NCBI GenBank assembly: GCA_000381625.1
Contig: KB906767.1
Span: 6,347,672-6,411,671 of the forward strand
Source of the DNA: Bryobacterales bacterium KBS 96
GTDB lineage: Bacteria; Acidobacteriota; Terriglobia; Bryobacterales; Bryobacteraceae
Direction of reading: 5' to 3'
DNA: 64,000 nt
Shown in pieces: positions 25,978 to 33,956 of this stretch. A program made the translations under genes and the position numbers. Under the pieces are notes generated by a model that saw nothing but the letters and a program-made list of their open reading frames with translations, did not search any database and was not told where the DNA came from. Within the stretch, counting starts at the first letter, position 1; every line of letters begins with the position of its first letter.

Positions 25978-28656
25978 CTACTGCTCGCGAACCAGGAGCG
26001 CGACGGGAAAGTCGCTCAACAGTTCCTGTAGCTTCACCGCTCCGCCGGAAACCGGCGCTCGGGTGAACTGGTTCTTCCACTTGCCTGGCCGGATTGTCAG
26101 AGTTGTCGATCCCCACGAATCGCCCAGCGACAGAACCAGGCGGGGCGCAATCACAACGACGTCATTTGTTCGCTCGAACGCGAGAAGATTGCCAGCCGCG
26201 CGCCCTTCGCCTTTCAACGGACGATAGTCTCCTCCACTCGTAAACGCATGCGGATACAGACGCCGCGTTTTCAGTGCCTGGCGGATCACCCATAGTTTCG
26301 GAAGGCCTTCCTCTTCACGCTCACGAATCTGTCGTGCAGTCAGATGGTCAACCTCGCTCAGCAGGCGCCGCCGGAGATCGTAATCGACTGGCCTGCGGTT
26401 GTCCGGATCGACCAGGCTCAGGTCCCACAGTTCCATCCCCTGATAAATATCCGGCACGCCGGGACAGGTCAGCTTCAACAGAATCTGCGAAAGAGAGGTT
26501 ACGCGAGCTGGTCCGATGAGAGGCTCGACGAACTGCTTCAAGTCGTTGAGGAACTCGTTATTGTCGCAAGCTTTTGCAATGAATTCACGAAGAGCTTTAT
26601 CGAACTCTTCGTTCGGGCTGATCCAGGAAGTCTGCTGCTTGGCCTCGCGAGAAGCTTTCTCCATGTACTGCTGCAGCCGTTCGACGGAAATCGGCCACGC
26701 GCCCACCATGGTTTGGTACAGCAGATATTCCATGTTGCGGTCCGGCATGGCGCCGCTGCGGAAATGTTCGTTCATCGCCGACCAGCGCCGTACCGCCTCG
26801 GCCCAGGCATCGGGGATTTCAGACAGCAATGCGATTCGCGCGCGTACATCCTCACTGCGTTTGGTGTCATGCGTGGATGTCGCGAGCATTGTATTCGGCC
26901 GCGTAGCTTGCAAATCGGCGCAAAAATCGTGGAATTGCTTTGGTGAGATCGCCGGATCGCCTGGATTGCCGCCGACCTCATTCGCCGAGGTGAGGCGGTT
27001 GAAGCAATAGAACACGGTATCTTCGACGCCCTTCGCCATCACCGGGCTCGTGAACTGCTGGAATCGCATCACAAACTCGTTCTCAATAGAGCCGTGAATT
27101 CGTAACGTGAGAACATCGCGAATGAAATCGAATAGCTCCGGATCTATTTCGGCGCGTTGAAGTTTCGCGGCTTCCACTGCTTCTTCGATGTAGTGAATAT
27201 CGATATCCGTCACTTCGCCGCTCTGCGCCACCATGTAAGTGCGGTAAACCGGAAAAGACGCCGCGATTTCACGAATAGCGCGACCAACCTCCTGGCGCGT
27301 GTAATCCCGCCGGTCTCGATGGCTTTCGCAGACCTGCACGAAAAGGGAAGTGATCCGGTTGAGGTCGCTTCCAAGAATGGACCGCATCACGAGCTCTTTT
27401 TTGTCGCGGCAAAGAGCGGAATAGTCGATGGATTCACCCGTGAATTCCGCGTAGAAGTCCGTCAACTTGAGCAATCCGTCGGTGTCGATGAAGAGCCCGC
27501 CCGCCTCGTTGAGGAACTCGTATCCCGTAGTGCCGTCAATTGGCCACGATTCCCGGAACCGCTCGCCCGGTTCGAGAATCTTTTCGGCGACAATCCAGAC
27601 GCCGGGGGCCGCGTCGCGTAGTCGTTTGAAGTAGTATTCCGGATTGCGCAACCCGTCCGGATGATCTATCCGGATGCCGTCGAGAACGCCCTCTTTCAGC
27701 CATTGGAGAATCAGCGAATGCGTATCGAGGAATACGTGGTCGCTCTCCATCCTCAGCGCTACTAACGTGTTCACGTCGAAAAAACGCCGGTACATCAGTT
27801 CCTGGCCGGCTGTCTTCCAGAAGGCCAGCCGGTAATTCTGGTGTTCGAGAAAATCGTCAAGGTCGTCGGAGTTTGTGTTGAGTCTCTTTATCTGATTGTC
27901 GATGGCGTGCGCGGCTTCTTCCGATTCGCTGCACAGACGAGTCAGCAGGTTTCGGATCACTTGCTTATCGCGGTGCCGCGCCAATACGCTGCCCCGATCC
28001 GTCGATGTGGGGTCGGGTAGTCCGGCATACGAATCCGCCAGAAACGCGAGATAGTCCGATTGAACTTCATGTGCCGCCGCGGACAGCAAGGGAGGAAACG
28101 ATTTGGGAGCGACCGGCAGGCGGTGATCGAAATAGTTGATTAGAAACTCGCCGCCGTTGCGGCTCACACTGATTTCATGACGCGACAATACTCGACCATA
28201 GTGATCGCCAAGAATAGGAACCAGCAGTTTATTCCAGAGTTTTCCTTCGAGCGGTTGCCAATCGATATCGAAATACGAAGCGTAGGGACTCGATGGCCCA
28301 TTCTCTAGGACATCCCACCAGTATTGGTTGTGTCGGCCGGCAATCGCCATGTGATTGGGGACAACATCCAGCACCTGCCCGAGCTCCATCTCCCCGAGCC
28401 GCTGGCAGAAGCGCGCATGAGCGTCCGCTCCCCCGAGTTCCTGATTCACGCTGTGGTGGTCCACTACGTCATAGCCATGCAAGCTGCCGGGCGCCGCCTG
28501 CAAATAGGGCGAAGAATATACATGGGAGATGCCGAGCTCGCGCAGATAATCCGCTATCGCGGCTGCAGCGTCGAAATCAAAGCCCGCATGCAACTGCAAG
28601 CGATAGGTGGCGACCGGTATTCTGGACACGGTATTTTTCGAGCTATTTGACGGCAC
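25978..28656 (-). CDS. treY: Malto-oligosyltrehalose synthase
   Basis: About 892 residues, within the usual range for TreY. It turns the reducing end of maltooligosaccharides into an alpha,alpha-1,1 linkage by intramolecular transglycosylation. The N-terminus PVATYRLQLHAGFDF and HVYSSPYLQAAPGSLHGYDV are the classic TreY opening. GH13 motifs include VLDVVPNHMA, DGIRIDHPDGL with the nucleophile Asp, and WIVAEKILEPGE with the acid/base Glu. The C-terminus has LLKLTCPGVPDIYQG. The start is a GTG without a clear ribosome-binding site; another GTG at 28629 (VSRIPVATY) is possible. Trehalose is a common osmo- and desiccation protectant in soil bacteria. Confidence 0.95.
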   Translation of the reverse strand: MPSNSSKNTVSRIPVATYRLQLHAGFDFDAAAAIADYLRELGISHVYSSPYLQAAPGSLHGYDVVDHHSVNQELGGADAHARFCQRLGEMELGQVLDVVPNHMAIAGRHNQYWWDVLENGPSSPYASYFDIDWQPLEGKLWNKLLVPILGDHYGRVLSRHEISVSRNGGEFLINYFDHRLPVAPKSFPPLLSAAAHEVQSDYLAFLADSYAGLPDPTSTDRGSVLARHRDKQVIRNLLTRLCSESEEAAHAIDNQIKRLNTNSDDLDDFLEHQNYRLAFWKTAGQELMYRRFFDVNTLVALRMESDHVFLDTHSLILQWLKEGVLDGIRIDHPDGLRNPEYYFKRLRDAAPGVWIVAEKILEPGERFRESWPIDGTTGYEFLNEAGGLFIDTDGLLKLTDFYAEFTGESIDYSALCRDKKELVMRSILGSDLNRITSLFVQVCESHRDRRDYTRQEVGRAIREIAASFPVYRTYMVAQSGEVTDIDIHYIEEAVEAAKLQRAEIDPELFDFIRDVLTLRIHGSIENEFVMRFQQFTSPVMAKGVEDTVFYCFNRLTSANEVGGNPGDPAISPKQFHDFCADLQATRPNTMLATSTHDTKRSEDVRARIALLSEIPDAWAEAVRRWSAMNEHFRSGAMPDRNMEYLLYQTMVGAWPISVERLQQYMEKASREAKQQTSWISPNEEFDKALREFIAKACDNNEFLNDLKQFVEPLIGPARVTSLSQILLKLTCPGVPDIYQGMELWDLSLVDPDNRRPVDYDLRRRLLSEVDHLTARQIREREEEGLPKLWVIRQALKTRRLYPHAFTSGGDYRPLKGEGRAAGNLLAFERTNDVVVIAPRLVLSLGDSWGSTTLTIRPGKWKNQFTRAPVSGGAVKLQELLSDFPVALLVREQ

Positions 28657-28683
28657 TTATATTATTTTGCCGCCTGCCCCGAA

Positions 28684-29133
28684 TCATTTGCGGGAACTCG
28701 ATTTCTTTCGCGCGGTGCTTGAGGTGCGCTTGGACGTGGTTCGCCGCTTTGCGGCCGATTTAGCCTGCTTTGATAAGGCGCGATGGGAAGCGGCGGAGTG
28801 GCCTTCGCGCTTCAGCGCGCGCTTTGCGCCCGCCGATCTTTTGGCGGACGTCTTCTTCGCTCCGGTCTTGTGCTGCCCGCGCTTTCTGTCCTGTTCCGCC
28901 TTCTTCCGTGTGGCTTCTGAGGCCTTCCCTTTCTTTGGGGCGGGAAGATCGACGCCGGCGCGGCGCGCCTTCGATAGGCCGATTGCGATCGCCTGTTTGG
29001 ATGACTTGGCTCCGTGCTTTCCGCTGCGGATGTGCTCCATTTCCTCCTCGACGAACGCCCCAGCCTGAGTGCTCGGGGACTTGCCAGCTCTCTTGGCTTT
29101 CGTTGCTTTTTTCAGTGTCTTTTTTTCAGGCAT
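28684..29133 (-). CDS. DUF6496-type lysine/arginine-rich basic protein
   Basis: 149 residues from ATG 29133, nine bases after GAGAG; ATG 29139 and a longer frame to 29265 are less likely. Residues 25-60 carry the domain motif: EEEMEHIRSGKHG, then SSKQAIAIGLSKARRAGV. The tail after residue 70 is almost wholly Lys, Arg, Ala, Ser and Thr, similar to histone-H1-like nucleoid proteins (AKRRTTSKRTSSTARKK). I infer a DNA- or RNA-binding, nucleoid-associated role; the domain itself has no settled function. The stop lies 27 bp upstream of treY on the same strand. Confidence 0.78.
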   Translation of the reverse strand: MPEKKTLKKATKAKRAGKSPSTQAGAFVEEEMEHIRSGKHGAKSSKQAIAIGLSKARRAGVDLPAPKKGKASEATRKKAEQDRKRGQHKTGAKKTSAKRSAGAKRALKREGHSAASHRALSKQAKSAAKRRTTSKRTSSTARKKSSSRK

Positions 29134-29447
29134 AATCTTCATCTCTCGGTTGTCATTGCACGATGCCGCATCTTTCCAATTCAAAATTCGGCGGTGTTGC
29201 ATCGTGGGCCGGCCTGTAAGCGGGCGCTTATCTATCAGATGCGCAATCGGGAGACTTTCATACATAGGGGACGACGAATGTAGGAAATTGAAGCTCTCAC
29301 CACCAATGAGGAAACTGTCAATTGGGGGGCGAATCCGGGAGGAGACTGCGGTGGCGCCTTACGTCTTACCTTTTCTGAGTAATCGCGCCGGTGCAAGCCG
29401 CGCGCGGGTGTAGCTTACCTTGACACGGAGCTGGATTGCGTAAACAA

Positions 29448-29469
29448 GCGGGTTCTTCGAATAACCCGC
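29448..29469 (-). terminator. Hairpin downstream of tpx
   Basis: GCGGGTT at 29448-29454 pairs with AACCCGC at 29463-29469 around an eight-base partly self-complementary loop. It is about 70 bp past the tpx stop on the minus strand. There is no T-run, so termination is possible but not certain. Confidence 0.4.
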
Positions 29470-29479
29470 CACGGTCCCC

Positions 29480-29526
29480 GGTTACCCTGCACCGAACCGC
29501 GATTATCAAGGAGCGGACGTCTTCAA
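29480..29526 (+). repeat. Dispersed repeat, copy A
   Basis: The core CACCGAACCGCGATTATCAA followed by GGAGCGGACG recurs at 44184-44240 and 62585-62634 with a few changes. All three copies are intergenic, in the same orientation in the window, and are followed by a CTTCAA-like tail. This is probably a genome-wide intergenic repeat family. Confidence 0.6.
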
Positions 29527-29540
29527 CTCCGGGCACTGCT

Positions 29541-30053
29541 CTAACGGGTCGATTTCGCCGCGCTGAGCGCCGCGTCGTAGTTCGGGTGCTCTGCAACTTC
29601 CTTCACGTACTCGACGTGCCGGATCTTGTTGTCCGTGTCGATTACAAATATCGCCCGGCTTTCGATACGAAGATCCTTGATCAGGGTCCCGTAACGCTCT
29701 CCAAATGAACCAGTACGGTGGTCCGAAAGCATCTTGACATGATCGACTCCGAAGGTTCCGGAGAAGCGCTTCTGCGCGAAGGGCAAATCCATGCTGATGG
29801 TGTAGATGTCGACATCGCTGAGTTCCCCGGCAGCGTCTTCGAAACGCTTGGTTTGCGCATCGCACACGGGTGTGTCGAGTGAGGGTACAACGCTGAAAAT
29901 GCGGATCTTATTGCCGGTATCTTTCAGCGTGACGGGCTGCAGATTTGGGTCGACTACTTCAAAATCGGGCGCGGTGTCGCCGGCCTTCAGTTCTGGGCCT
30001 GCCAGCGTCAGGGAGTTGCCTCTCAAAGTTGTTGAACGTCCGTCGTTAGCCAT
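29541..30053 (-). CDS. tpx: Thiol peroxidase (Tpx), without resolving cysteine
   Basis: 170 residues from ATG 30053; an upstream extension to 30164 lacks family similarity. Tpx reduces hydroperoxides using thioredoxin. The peroxidatic Cys64 sits in SLDTPVCDAQT with the conserved Thr and Pro before it. In typical atypical-2-Cys Tpx enzymes the resolving Cys is in DLPFAQxRFC. Here that segment reads DLPFAQKRFS, giving Ser98, and Cys64 is the only Cys of the protein. The enzyme must therefore be resolved by an external thiol or work as a 1-Cys peroxidase. The rest of the family is well conserved. It is divergent from the secreted protein at 30166. Confidence 0.92.
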   Translation of the reverse strand: MANDGRSTTLRGNSLTLAGPELKAGDTAPDFEVVDPNLQPVTLKDTGNKIRIFSVVPSLDTPVCDAQTKRFEDAAGELSDVDIYTISMDLPFAQKRFSGTFGVDHVKMLSDHRTGSFGERYGTLIKDLRIESRAIFVIDTDNKIRHVEYVKEVAEHPNYDAALSAAKSTR

Positions 30054-30165
30054 GCGCCCCAGTGTAACAGCCAGGCTGAACTCCGAAAACCTGTCGAATT
30101 CACAGGGAATAATTTCCGGGAACTTTCCGCCGCTTTTCAGCGTAAAGTGGGCTGAGAGGTTCATT

Positions 30166-31119
30166 ATGCACCGAGCCTGGCTTGCTTTAGCCGCAATTCC
30201 GCTTTTCTCCTGCGCCGCATTCGCCGGCGTCGATCAAGGCCTGTTGAACCTGGTTCCGCCCGCCAGTAAAGTGCTCTCCGGCGTTCAGGTGGATAAAAGT
30301 AAGGATTCTCCTTTTGGACAGTACCTGCTCAACCGTATGCACGATGGTGACTCCGGATTGGAGAATTTCGTCCAGTCCACCGGGTTCGATCCCAGACGCG
30401 ATGTCCAGGAGCTTTTATTCGCGACCACTGGCGATCCAAGCCAGCCGCGCATGGCGGTTCTCGCCCGCGGTTATTTCGATGCGGCAAAGATCAAAGCCAC
30501 GGCCCTCAGTCACCGAAGCCAGATTGAAACCATCCAGGGCATCGACATCCTTCTTGGCGGCGAGAAATCGCATGGAGCTGTCGCTGTGCTCGAACCGACA
30601 ATCGCCGTGGCCGGCGATAGGGCGCTCGTTGAATCCATCGTAAGAAACCGAAAACAGCAGTCGGTGCTCGATTCGCCGGACCTCGCTGAGAAAGCTCAGA
30701 CGGTCAGCAGCGCCGGCGAGGCGTGGTTTGTGTCACTGATTCCGGGTTCCGCGCTGCCGGGCAATGCGAAAATCCGCGCTCACGGCCAGCAGTTTAATGG
30801 CGCTGTGATTCAGTCCATTCTCCAGTCGGACGGAAGCGTGCATTTTGGCGACAAGGGCATCGATCTATCGTTCGAAGCTCTCACTCGCTCCGAGAAGGAT
30901 GCGCAGTCGCTGGCGGATGTAGTGCGCTTTTTTGCCAGTATGGTCCAGATGCAGCGCGAAAACCATCCCGAGGCGGACTTGATGGCCAAGTCTCTCGACA
31001 CCATGCAACTTGCGACAAAGGGGAACACCATGCACGTGTCGCTTGCACTACCCGAAGCCGCAGCGGAGCAGATGCTGCGCGGGTCGCAACAGCCGCATAA
31101 TCGCGCGGCGCTGAAGTAA
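30166..31119 (+). CDS. Exported protein of unknown function
   Basis: 317 residues from ATG 30166, six bases after GAGAGG. Residues 1-20 are a signal peptide (WLALAAIPLFSCAAFAG). I do not recognise a domain with certainty. The mature part is alpha/beta, with FDPRRDVQELLFAT near residue 65, AVLARGYFDAAKIKA near 95 and AVAGDRALVESIV near 145. This resembles acidobacterial secreted proteins annotated only as hypothetical. It has no Cys after the signal peptide. It is divergent from tpx and converges on the UvrC-like gene across a long inverted repeat. Confidence 0.78.
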   Translation: MHRAWLALAAIPLFSCAAFAGVDQGLLNLVPPASKVLSGVQVDKSKDSPFGQYLLNRMHDGDSGLENFVQSTGFDPRRDVQELLFATTGDPSQPRMAVLARGYFDAAKIKATALSHRSQIETIQGIDILLGGEKSHGAVAVLEPTIAVAGDRALVESIVRNRKQQSVLDSPDLAEKAQTVSSAGEAWFVSLIPGSALPGNAKIRAHGQQFNGAVIQSILQSDGSVHFGDKGIDLSFEALTRSEKDAQSLADVVRFFASMVQMQRENHPEADLMAKSLDTMQLATKGNTMHVSLALPEAAAEQMLRGSQQPHNRAALK

Positions 31120-31182
31120 CATCTGATGGATTAATGCAATTTCGAAACTGTAGCGGATGAACGGATCGCACATCTAAGGCGA

Positions 31183-31288
31183 CGAAAACCTGACCCGGGA
31201 GCGTCAGCGACCCAATAGCGAAGCTCGAACAGATCGAAGCGAACCGTGGCGGTTCATCTGGGTCGCTGACGCTTCCGGCTCAGTTTCG
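31183..31288. repeat. Long imperfect inverted repeat between convergent genes
   Basis: The left arm (31183-31214) and right arm (31259-31288) are near-perfect reverse complements; the shared core is GCGTCAGCGACCCA against TGGGTCGCTGACGC. Inside lies a second perfect hairpin, GAACCG at 31241-31246 with CGGTTC at 31250-31255. The whole can fold into a cruciform-like structure. It looks like a REP/BIME-type unit and may also end transcription from both sides. Confidence 0.7.
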
Positions 31289-31341
31289 ATGGCTTTTCTC
31301 ATAGGAGCCGCGATAGCGCGGACGTCTTCCACAGCGAACCC

Positions 31342-32472
31342 TCATCGGCCTGCCGCCGGCATCTCCCTCAGTAAATTCGATATTGCACGAACCAGCCTGC
31401 GGTAGTTTAGATCTTCCAGGCTGCGGAACGGGAACCAGTCGCCATCGCGCCAACTGGAGAAATACCAGCGGGTCAATAACGCAATCTCTTCAACGCGAAC
31501 GCCTTCGGTGCGCGGGTGTTGTAAATGCGTCGCGAGAGCATCCCGTAGTTCCCGATCGAGCGATTTGCCCTGAGATTCCGGCTGGGAAAAATCGAGGTGC
31601 AGCGGGTCTTGCCAATACCCTGCCAGCATCGGCCAAAGGGCAATTCCGCGGAAACGTGAGCCGAGCGTGAGCGCAAGTCCATTCAGGCGGCTCACTTCGC
31701 AAATGACATTGTCTCGCAAGGCGCCGACTGCCTTTACTTTTTCAACTTGTTTATGGAGTCTCGCGGCCTGTTCAAAATCTGTCTCCGCGCTGGCCCGGTC
31801 GCGAGCAGCCGTCAGCAAAGCGAGTTGATGGCGTCCGTTGGTCTCGAGAAAATCGCGGACCCGGGCCGTCTCGGCCGCATATTCCTCCCGGGTAACCGCT
31901 AGCTGGCACGGCCGCAGGCAGAGATTCATCTCGCCATACATGCAGCCGGGGTGGTCGGCCGATACCGCGAGTCTTTCATTGCAGCGCCGGATCTGGAATA
32001 GGCTCGACGTTTCGAGGCAGAACGCGTCCGCCGCGTCGCGGCTGGGGAAGGGCCCGAATGTCGCGGCCGTCCTCCTGGGAATGCTATTCTGCACGGAAAG
32101 CCTGGGGTATGGATCGAATTCGAGGAGACTCACAAACCACGGAGCGCGGAGTTTCAGACGTTTCTCATAATTTTCGGGATCGTGTTGCCGCGCGAGCCCG
32201 TATAGAAGAAGCGATGTTTCGAGCCGCGAACCGGTCAACCAGAATTGAATGGCGGACAGATTTTGCCGAACCTTGGACAACCGCCCGCTGGCGTCTCCGG
32301 CGTGCGACAGAAGACGCGAAAGCCGCCGGGGGAGAGAAGAACTCCAGCCAAGGTACGGAGTGCCCGCCCGGGGCGCCAACAGGTAAACTCCGGGCGCCTT
32401 CGGAATGCCCTGGATCTGCTCAGGCAATTCGGGATCGTGCGGATCGAGTACGGAAGGAGACGGAATCATCAA
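31342..32472 (-). CDS. UvrC N-terminal-half-like protein (GIY-YIG plus UVR region)
   Basis: 376 residues. The N-terminus PKAPGVYLLAPRAGTPYLGWSSSLPRRL matches the GIY-YIG nuclease fold, with GVY and YLG in place of GIY and YIG and an Arg in the usual following helix. In the middle, residues 165-190 have CMYGEMNLCLRPCQ, resembling the UvrC Cys region. Residues 225-245 (DFEQAARLHKQVEKV) resemble the UVR motif that contacts UvrB. The RNase H-like C-terminal nuclease and HhH of full UvrC are absent. It resembles the Cho class of single-cut nucleases, but the 110-residue C-terminal region is not familiar. Nuclease activity is uncertain. Confidence 0.75.
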   Translation of the reverse strand: MMIPSPSVLDPHDPELPEQIQGIPKAPGVYLLAPRAGTPYLGWSSSLPRRLSRLLSHAGDASGRLSKVRQNLSAIQFWLTGSRLETSLLLYGLARQHDPENYEKRLKLRAPWFVSLLEFDPYPRLSVQNSIPRRTAATFGPFPSRDAADAFCLETSSLFQIRRCNERLAVSADHPGCMYGEMNLCLRPCQLAVTREEYAAETARVRDFLETNGRHQLALLTAARDRASAETDFEQAARLHKQVEKVKAVGALRDNVICEVSRLNGLALTLGSRFRGIALWPMLAGYWQDPLHLDFSQPESQGKSLDRELRDALATHLQHPRTEGVRVEEIALLTRWYFSSWRDGDWFPFRSLEDLNYRRLVRAISNLLREMPAAGR

Positions 32473-32582
32473 GGCTGCAATACAGGAATTCCTGTTTGAT
32501 TGTAAAGCGAGAGGCCTCGGCTTCGATTACGGGCGGGACTTGACACTCAATGGTTGCAGACTAGAATAAGGGAAACTTCGCT

Positions 32583-32744
32583 ATGCAGGATTGTCAGCAC
32601 GAGCGGACTGAATTTTTATATCGCCGGGACGGCGTGGATTATGTTCGTTGCCTCGATTGCGGTCAGGTACTCGAGGCCGAGGACTTGGATTCGGTTCCCG
32701 TATATGAAGACGAGGAAGAAGATCCAAAGTCGCCTCGCCGGTAA
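32583..32744 (+). CDS. Small zinc-ribbon-like protein, 53 residues
   Basis: ATG at 32583, eight bases after AAGGGA, then 53 codons to TAA. The protein has a DCQHE start and a VRCLDCGQVLEAEDL core, so Cys4/His6 and Cys23/Cys26 could hold one zinc ion. It ends in a very acidic stretch (YEDEEEDPKS). It is similar in style to the small zinc-ribbon proteins often annotated as hypothetical in this phylum. It lies 62 bp upstream of yvcK on the same strand. Coding potential is judged from the ribosome-binding site, CxxC pair and codon pattern. Confidence 0.65.
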   Translation: MQDCQHERTEFLYRRDGVDYVRCLDCGQVLEAEDLDSVPVYEDEEEDPKSPRR

Positions 32745-32806
32745 GGTGTCGTTTCCTCCTTTATTGCGCCTCGCGTGGTGTGACGTGCGATCCTAAGCGG
32801 GAAGGC

Positions 32807-33943
32807 ATGCCGGGTCGCGCCAACACTGCAGCACTCGTTCCCAGCCCTCTTGCGAACGATCCGGTGCGCGTCGTCTCCATAGGCGGAGGCACGGGACTCT
32901 CGACAGTCCTTTCGGGTCTGAAGGAGTACGCCCGAGGTGTACATGGCGAGTTGCCAGCGCTTGGGCCCCCTGAGGTCGACATCACCGCCGTCGTGACGGT
33001 GAGCGATGACGGCGGCAGTTCGGGAAGGCTCCGGCGCGAATTCGATATTCTTCCTCCCGGCGATATTCGAAACTGCATGGTGGCGCTCTCGGAAGACGAG
33101 GCCCTGCTTTCGAAGCTTTTCCAATATAGATTCCACTCGGGGGCTGGACTGAAAGGGCACAGTTTCGGAAATCTTTTTCTTGCGGCGTTGAACCAGATCA
33201 CGGGAGATTTCAGTAGCGCTGTCCGGCTCTCCTCTGAGATTCTGGCCATCCGCGGCAATATCTTCCCGGCCACCTCATCGAATGTCACGCTGGAGGCCAG
33301 ATTCCCGGGTGGAAGAGTTGTTTCCGGCGAGAGCAAAATCAGCAAGAGCCGGCAGCCCATCGAGAAGATTTCGCTGAAACCGAGCCGTTGCCGGCCGTTG
33401 CCCGAGGCATTGGACGCCATTGCGCAGGCCGATATCATTACGCTCGGACCCGGATCGCTCTACACCAGCGTGATCCCGAACCTGCTGGTGAAGGGCATTC
33501 CCGAGGCGATTGAGCGCTCGCCGGCCCTCAAGCTGTATTTTGTGAATCTGATGTGGCAGCCGGGCGAGACGTTGAACTTCACCGCATCGCAGCACGTGGA
33601 AGCCATTCTGAAGCACGCGCGCGGCCGGAAGGTGATGGACTACGTTGTCCTGAATACCGCTCCTATTTCCGGCGCTCTTAAGCGGAAGTATGCCGAACAT
33701 AACGTAGAGCCGGTAGACAACGACTTCGAGCGTCTGAACGCACTGGGCGTCAAGATTGTGGCCGCGGATCTGGTTGGCGACTCGAAACTTGTGAGGCATC
33801 AGCCTCGCGCCACGGCAAAAATCATCGTGGCTCTCGCGATGCGGTCGCGCCAAGATCGGCTCCAAGACGATCGGCTTCCTGAGGACCGGCTTCAAAAGCC
33901 CAAGGTGCGGCTCATTCGCCGGCGCGTCCGATTGCAGCTCTGA
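32807..33943 (+). CDS. yvcK: YvcK-type UDP-GlcNAc-binding gluconeogenesis factor
   Basis: About 378 residues. The N-terminal motif VSIGGGTGLSTVLSGLKEY and VTVSDDGGSSGRLRREFDI with PPGDIRNCMVALS are signatures of the YvcK/CofD-like fold. YvcK in Bacillus binds UDP-GlcNAc and links carbon metabolism to cell-wall synthesis. I prefer ATG 32807 because GGGAAGG lies just upstream; a GTG at 32780 would add nine residues. The C-terminus has a charged repeat (QDRLQDDRLPEDRLQ). The stop is 13 bp before glmU, the gene whose product makes UDP-GlcNAc. Confidence 0.93.
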   Translation: MPGRANTAALVPSPLANDPVRVVSIGGGTGLSTVLSGLKEYARGVHGELPALGPPEVDITAVVTVSDDGGSSGRLRREFDILPPGDIRNCMVALSEDEALLSKLFQYRFHSGAGLKGHSFGNLFLAALNQITGDFSSAVRLSSEILAIRGNIFPATSSNVTLEARFPGGRVVSGESKISKSRQPIEKISLKPSRCRPLPEALDAIAQADIITLGPGSLYTSVIPNLLVKGIPEAIERSPALKLYFVNLMWQPGETLNFTASQHVEAILKHARGRKVMDYVVLNTAPISGALKRKYAEHNVEPVDNDFERLNALGVKIVAADLVGDSKLVRHQPRATAKIIVALAMRSRQDRLQDDRLPEDRLQKPKVRLIRRRVRLQL

Positions 33944-33956
33944 AATTTCTTGTGAG

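Larger units (their letters stand above)
29134..29540. other. Gene-free stretch between tpx and the DUF6496 gene
   Basis: No coding sequence is supported across these 407 bases. They hold the 5' leader of the DUF6496 gene, a hairpin just downstream of tpx (29448-29469) and one copy of a dispersed repeat (29480-29526), which are listed separately. Confidence 0.5.

Noticed and set aside
29806..30165. In-frame N-terminal extension of the secreted protein at 30166
   Set aside because: It overlaps tpx on the other strand, and the signal peptide and ribosome-binding site lie at 30166.
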